From the NCBI GenBank assembly GCA_902482185.1, contig CABSZR010000044.1, positions 1-9,045 of the forward strand: 9,045 nt of DNA, given 5' to 3'. The notes beneath the pieces are model-generated. The model was not told the origin of the DNA. It was given only the letters and a program-made list of their open reading frames with translations, and searched no databases. Positions 5,937 to 9,045 of this stretch are shown piece by piece. The DNA is from an uncultured Collinsella sp. (lineage in GTDB: Bacteria; Actinomycetota; Coriobacteriia; Coriobacteriales; Coriobacteriaceae). Numbering within the stretch: position 1 is the stretch's first letter; every line of letters starts with the position of its first letter. A program made the position numbers and the translations under genes.

Positions 5937-5968
5937 AAAAAACGCGGCGCTCCGACAAGAGCGCCGCG
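5937..5968 (-). terminator. Strong intrinsic terminator directly upstream of the aminotransferase gene
   Basis: On the minus strand CGCGGCGCTC (5968-5959) pairs perfectly with GAGCGCCGCG (5952-5943) around a 6-nt loop, followed at once by TTTTTT (5942-5937). This is a textbook intrinsic terminator. It lies 68 nt beyond the nadE stop codon and so most simply ends the nadE transcript. It also ends only 18 nt before the aminotransferase ATG, which leaves no room for a promoter between the two. Confidence 0.9.
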
Positions 5969-5979
5969 CGATACGGGCC

Positions 5980-6008
5980 ATCAGATTGCAAAAGTGTAAC
6001 GCTTGCAA
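5980..6008 (-). promoter_or_regulatory. Weak candidate promoter for the aminotransferase gene
   Basis: On the minus strand TTGCAA (6008-6003), a 17-nt spacer, and TCTGAT (5985-5980) give 4/6 matches each to -35 and -10. It lies just after nadE and upstream of the terminator at 5937-5968, so a transcript starting here would include that hairpin. The match is modest and the assignment tentative. Confidence 0.25.
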
Positions 6009-6036
6009 CCCTCGTATTGGTTCAATTTAGCCAACC

Positions 6037-8016
6037 TTAGTCAATTGCGTTGAGCGCGTCGATCTGCGCAAGCCACAGTCGCGAGCTGGCGTCACTCGGC
6101 ATACGCCAATCGCCGCGCGGGCTGAGCGTCACCGAGCCCACCTTGGGACCATCGGGCAGGCAGCTGCGCTTAAACTGCTGAGCAAAGAAGCGACGGTAGA
6201 ACGTACGCAACCACGTGTGGACGGTCTTGGCGTCGTAGACGCCCTCGAAGCTCTTGAGCGCCATGCGGTAGATCTTGCCCGGCTCAAAGCCAAAACGCAG
6301 CAGGTAGTAGAGGAAGTAGTCGTGCAACTCGTACGGGCCCACCAAATCCTCAGTCTTCTGTGCAATCTCGCCGTCGCCCGTGGGCGGCAGAAGCTCGGGG
6401 GACACCGGCGTATCGAGGATGTCGAGCAAGACCTCGGCGATACGCCCGCCAAAGACATCGGCGGCATAGCGCACCAAGTGACGCACAAGCGTCTTGGGCA
6501 CGCTCGCGTTGACGGCATACATGCTCATGTGGTCGCCGTTATAGGTAGCCCAGCCGAGCGCCAGCTCCGACAGGTCGCCCGTGCCGATGACAAAGCCGCC
6601 AGCCTGGTTGGCCAGATCCATCAGAATCTGCGTACGCTCGCGGGCCTGGCTGTTCTCGTAGGTCACGTCTTGGACAGCCGGATCATGCTCAATGTCCTTG
6701 AAGTGCTGCTCCACGGCCGCGTGGATCGAAACCTCGCGGAAGCTCACGCCCAGGTCGCGGGCGAGCGACTCGGCATTCGACTTGGTACGATGCGTCGTGC
6801 CAAAGCCGGGCATGGAAACCGCCGTGATACCCGTGCGCGGCAGCCCCAGCGCATCGAAGGCACGCACGGTCACAAGCAGCGCCAGCGTGGAATCGAGACC
6901 GCCCGAAAGGCCGATAACGGCCGCCTTGGTGCCCGTGTGGGCAAGGCGAGTCTTGAGGCCAGCAGTCTGCAGATTGAGAATAGTCTCGCAGCGCTCGGCC
7001 AGATCACCGTGGTCGGCCGGCACAAAAGGCGCGCGGGGGAAGACACGGTCGATATCGCAGGCATCGCGCAGGACAGGCTCTTTGGCCAGCACGCCCTCAA
7101 ACGAAAACTCAACGGTCGTGGCCTCCGGCACATCGTCCGCGCGCGTCCACGTCGTCGAGCGACGGCGCTCGGCAACCAGACGGTCAAGATCGACATCGGC
7201 GACGGCCATATCGCAGGTAAGCAGTTTGGTGGCGGCGAGCTTGGAGCCGTTTTCGTAGATAAGGTTCTCGCCTGCAAAGACCATATCGGTCGTGGACTCG
7301 CCCTCACTCGCGTCCGCATAGGCATAGGCGCAGTACAGGCGCGCGCTTTGGTTAGAGATAAGGCTGCGGCGGTAATCTGCCTTACCGATGATCTCGTCGG
7401 AAGCGGAGGGGTTGAGAATCACCGTGGCACCGGCAAGCGCCATCTCGGTCGAAGGGGGCGCCGGCACCCACAGGTCCTCACAGACCTCAACGCCCAGCAC
7501 CAGGTCCTCGGCGCCCTCATCACAGCAGCGGCAGACAAGCCCCGAACCCAGCGGAACCGGACCCTGACCGGCAAACTCGACCCACGCGGGATCTGCGGGC
7601 GCCGGAGCAAACCAGCGGCGCTCGTAGAACTCGCCATAGTTGGGCGGATACTTCTTGGCCGTGAGGCCCAAAAGCTCGCCCGCGCAGCACACGGCGGCGC
7701 AGTTGTAGATATTCTCGGCAACTGCAACGGGAAGACCGATGGTAAAGACAATCGGCAGCTCGCGGGTTTCATCGAGAATATGTGCCAGTGCGGTCTCGCA
7801 GGCATGCAGTAATGTACGGTTATGGAACAGATCGGCTGCGGTATAGCCAGTCAGATTAAGCTCGGGCAACACCAACGCACGAACGCCACGCTCGGCAGCA
7901 TCGCGAACAGCCGCCAGCGCAGCCTCGGCATTGCCCTCGACATCGGCAACGCGAATCTGCGGCGACGCCGCCGCCACACGCAAAAAGCCATCAGACTGAG
8001 AAAGGTGAAGATTCAT
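6037..8016 (-). CDS. nadE: Glutamine-dependent NAD+ synthetase (two-domain)
   Basis: The 659-residue cytosolic enzyme makes NAD+ from deamido-NAD+, ATP and ammonia taken from glutamine. The N-terminal nitrilase-type glutaminase domain (about 10-290) shows the Glu-Lys-Cys triad: Glu52 in LPELNLTGY, Lys121 in GLTAKKYPPNYGEFYE, and Cys179 in GVEVCEDLW. The C-terminal synthetase domain (about 340-659) has the ATP-pyrophosphatase motif SGGLDST at 371-377, the GTGDLSELALGW segment and the final SCLPDGPKVGSVTLSPRGDWRMPSD block. Length fits the long actinobacterial-type family (about 640-680), not the short ammonia-dependent form. The start at 8016 is preferred over the in-frame ATG at 8043 because GGGAG lies 7 nt upstream of the former and none precedes the latter. 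It shares a pathway with nadC and niaR 5 kb away, but stands as its own unit ending in the 5937-5968 terminator. Confidence 0.96.
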   Translation of the reverse strand: MNLHLSQSDGFLRVAAASPQIRVADVEGNAEAALAAVRDAAERGVRALVLPELNLTGYTAADLFHNRTLLHACETALAHILDETRELPIVFTIGLPVAVAENIYNCAAVCCAGELLGLTAKKYPPNYGEFYERRWFAPAPADPAWVEFAGQGPVPLGSGLVCRCCDEGAEDLVLGVEVCEDLWVPAPPSTEMALAGATVILNPSASDEIIGKADYRRSLISNQSARLYCAYAYADASEGESTTDMVFAGENLIYENGSKLAATKLLTCDMAVADVDLDRLVAERRRSTTWTRADDVPEATTVEFSFEGVLAKEPVLRDACDIDRVFPRAPFVPADHGDLAERCETILNLQTAGLKTRLAHTGTKAAVIGLSGGLDSTLALLVTVRAFDALGLPRTGITAVSMPGFGTTHRTKSNAESLARDLGVSFREVSIHAAVEQHFKDIEHDPAVQDVTYENSQARERTQILMDLANQAGGFVIGTGDLSELALGWATYNGDHMSMYAVNASVPKTLVRHLVRYAADVFGGRIAEVLLDILDTPVSPELLPPTGDGEIAQKTEDLVGPYELHDYFLYYLLRFGFEPGKIYRMALKSFEGVYDAKTVHTWLRTFYRRFFAQQFKRSCLPDGPKVGSVTLSPRGDWRMPSDASSRLWLAQIDALNAID

Positions 8017-8023
8017 AAGAATG

Positions 8024-8028
8024 CTCCC
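8024..8028 (-). promoter_or_regulatory. Ribosome binding site that fixes the nadE start
   Basis: Minus-strand GGGAG, 7 nt before the ATG at 8016. The alternative ATG at 8043 lacks a purine-rich site, so the protein most likely begins MNLHLSQSDG. Confidence 0.7.
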
Positions 8029-8064
8029 GTGCGTAGACGCCATTCACAACAATTAGCAAGCCCT

Positions 8065-8070
8065 ATTGTA
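8065..8070 (-). promoter_or_regulatory. Possible -10 box for nadE
   Basis: Minus-strand TACAAT, a 5/6 match to the -10 hexamer, about 49 nt upstream of the nadE ATG at 8016. The sequence at the expected -35 position (GCGGTT) is poor. A TTGCAC lies only 13 nt upstream, too close for a standard spacer. It lies in the divergent region 8017-8219 between nadE and the membrane protein gene. Confidence 0.4.
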
Positions 8071-8097
8071 GTTCAACCGCCGGGTGCAACCGCATCC

Positions 8098-8110
8098 CAC
8101 CAACTTGGTG
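8098..8110. promoter_or_regulatory. 13-bp palindrome CACCAA-C-TTGGTG, possible operator
   Basis: A perfect 6-bp inverted repeat with a one-base centre lies in the divergent intergenic region, just upstream of the nadE -10 candidate and about 110 nt upstream of the membrane protein gene. Its size and symmetry suit a dimeric regulator, but I recognise no specific one, and chance occurrence is possible. Confidence 0.3.
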
Positions 8111-8206
8111 AGCTATTGATGAGTTGATGGTATCTGTTAAATGTCACGTACGATTCACATCTGGTGGGTACCCTGATGGCTACACGAAACGAAGCAGATT
8201 TACACC

Positions 8207-8212
8207 GGGAGG
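8207..8212 (+). promoter_or_regulatory. Ribosome binding site of the membrane protein gene
   Basis: GGGAGG, 7 nt before ATG 8220: a strong, well-spaced site that fixes this start in preference to the internal Met codons at residues 14 and 33. I found no convincing promoter between 8111 and 8206; TTGATG (8116, 8124) with TTAAAT (8137) or TACGAT (8149) are the best but have poor spacing. Confidence 0.75.
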
Positions 8213-8219
8213 ACCCCGT

Positions 8220-9045
8220 ATGACAACCAAGTACACCGACGCGCCGCGTACGCGCGTCATGACACCGGCCGCGCTCAACAACGGCGTTCACGAAAACCAT
8301 TCCATCGGACAGACCATGGCCATCGCGCCCAAAAAGGGCCTGTTCGACGACATTTCCATTCCCCAGATCATCGCCGGCGCCGCAGCTGCCGCCACGAGCG
8401 TCGCGCTTGCTTCCAAAATCGGTATCGCCGGATCGGTGATCGGCGCCGCCGTGAGCTCGGTCATCACCGTTGTGTCCTCGCAGGTCTACCGCCACTTTAT
8501 CTCTGCCAGCGCCGAAGCCCTCAAAGGTACGCACGCCGCCGACGACTACCCTGCCGGCGCCTATGAGCCCGTTGAGTTTAATGCCGAGGAGCACCTGGGC
8601 GGCGCCGCGACTACGCAGGAGATGCGCCAGATTGCGGGGCGCGCGACCACGGCGCGCGTCGCTCCCGACAGCCTGCGCGCCAAGGCGGCGGCAGAGCGCA
8701 GCCAGACGCAAAAGAAGGTCATCATCTTCTCGATCGCCATCGCCATCGTCGCGGTCATCGCCTGCGCTGGCGCCATCCTTATCACCACTGCCGGTGAGGG
8801 TCTGGGCGAGCGTCCCGAGCCAATCCTTTCGTCGCACACGACCGAGCACGACGCGGATAACTCCGGTCAATCGCAAAGCCAGCAGGACGACCCGCAGGGC
8901 AACTCCGCATCCACCGACTCCTCATCGAACACCCCCGATCAATCGCAGGGCGTCGATTCCTCTACGGCTAACAGCGGCACGCAATCCGGCACGACCGACT
9001 CAAGCCAAACGACTGACGGCTCTCAACCGAGCACAGGCGACCAGA
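8220..9045 (+). CDS. Membrane protein with low-complexity Ser/Thr/Gln/Asp/Gly tail (partial, 3' end outside window)
   Basis: The frame is open from ATG 8220 to the end of the window (275 codons, no stop reached). Residues 1-45 are polar. Residues 48-95 form an Ala/Val/Ile/Gly-rich hydrophobic segment (IPQIIAGAAAAATSVALASK, then GIAGSVIGAAVSSVITVVSSQVY split by a Gly-rich turn), resembling a segment I associate with uncharacterised actinobacterial membrane proteins. A polar linker (96-165) precedes a clear transmembrane helix at about 166-190 (VIIFSIAIAIVAVIACAGAI), flanked by KK on its N-side. From about 192 on, the sequence is a disordered-looking tail rich in S, T, Q, D, N, G with no cysteine. 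The positive-inside rule suggests that the N-terminal part is cytosolic and the tail extracytoplasmic. Function is unknown; a surface stalk or wall-spanning linker is an inference. It is transcribed divergently from nadE. Confidence 0.8.
   Translation, partial: MTTKYTDAPRTRVMTPAALNNGVHENHSIGQTMAIAPKKGLFDDISIPQIIAGAAAAATSVALASKIGIAGSVIGAAVSSVITVVSSQVYRHFISASAEALKGTHAADDYPAGAYEPVEFNAEEHLGGAATTQEMRQIAGRATTARVAPDSLRAKAAAERSQTQKKVIIFSIAIAIVAVIACAGAILITTAGEGLGERPEPILSSHTTEHDADNSGQSQSQQDDPQGNSASTDSSSNTPDQSQGVDSSTANSGTQSGTTDSSQTTDGSQPSTGDQ

Noticed and set aside
4734..5999. Plus-strand open frame of 421 codons opposite the aminotransferase gene
   Set aside because: Antisense to a gene with all PLP-enzyme motifs; no recognisable domain or start signal.
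5919..6008. In-frame upstream extension of the aminotransferase (TTG 6008 or ATG 5981), possibly a leader peptide fused to the enzyme
   Set aside because: No ribosome binding site before either codon, and the stretch consists of a terminator hairpin and T run.
6217..7812. Long plus-strand open frame (531 codons) opposite nadE
   Set aside because: nadE on the other strand has full family motifs; the plus-strand frame has low-complexity Arg/Gly/His-rich content and no ribosome binding site. It is a by-product of high GC codon use.
8166..8173. GGGTACCC palindrome upstream of the membrane protein gene
   Set aside because: Eight bases of GC-rich symmetry with no second copy nearby; no reason to treat it as a site.
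8073..8876. Minus-strand open frame opposite the partial membrane protein gene
   Set aside because: The plus-strand frame has a strong ribosome binding site and transmembrane structure; the minus frame would also collide with the nadE promoter region.

Overview
This GC-rich window looks like chromosomal DNA from a Coriobacteriia actinobacterium, most likely Collinsella or a close relative. That placement is inferred from overall protein character, codon use and the gene set; it was not searched. I see no rRNA, tRNA, CRISPR array, transposase or phage gene. The content is mostly housekeeping metabolism, with several structured intergenic elements that deserve more attention than the genes.

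Layout, left to right. (1) Bases 1-999, plus strand: the 3' end of nadC (quinolinate phosphoribosyltransferase) overlaps by one base with a niaR-type nicotinate-responsive repressor, forming the end of a de novo NAD operon. (2) Bases 1000-1211: a convergent intergenic region holding a 98-nt nested imperfect palindrome and a separate bidirectional terminator. (3) Bases 1212-8016: five genes, all on the minus strand. In transcription order they are nadE (glutamine-dependent NAD synthetase), a DapL-like aminotransferase, L-lactate dehydrogenase, a DUF2974/Mbeg1-like alpha/beta hydrolase, and a 37-kDa nucleoid-associated protein (NdpA/YejK-like). They are 110-200 nt apart and a hairpin sits in every gap, so they look like single-gene units rather than one operon. 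(4) Bases 8017-8219: a divergent promoter region. (5) Bases 8220-9045, plus strand: a membrane protein with a low-complexity Ser/Thr/Gln/Asp/Gly tail, cut off by the window edge.

Functional links: nadC, niaR and nadE are the last de novo step, the regulator and the final amidation step of NAD synthesis. Lactate dehydrogenase recycles NADH to NAD+ in fermentation. The other genes have no obvious shared pathway.

The most unusual signals are non-coding: two related hairpin-forming direct repeats that bracket the DUF2974 hydrolase gene almost exactly; the 98-nt nested palindrome after niaR, whose minus-strand apical loop is a cUUCGg tetraloop; and intrinsic-terminator or hairpin structures lying within the leaders of the aminotransferase and lactate dehydrogenase genes, just upstream of their ribosome binding sites. 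No stretch longer than 300 bases lacks a gene.
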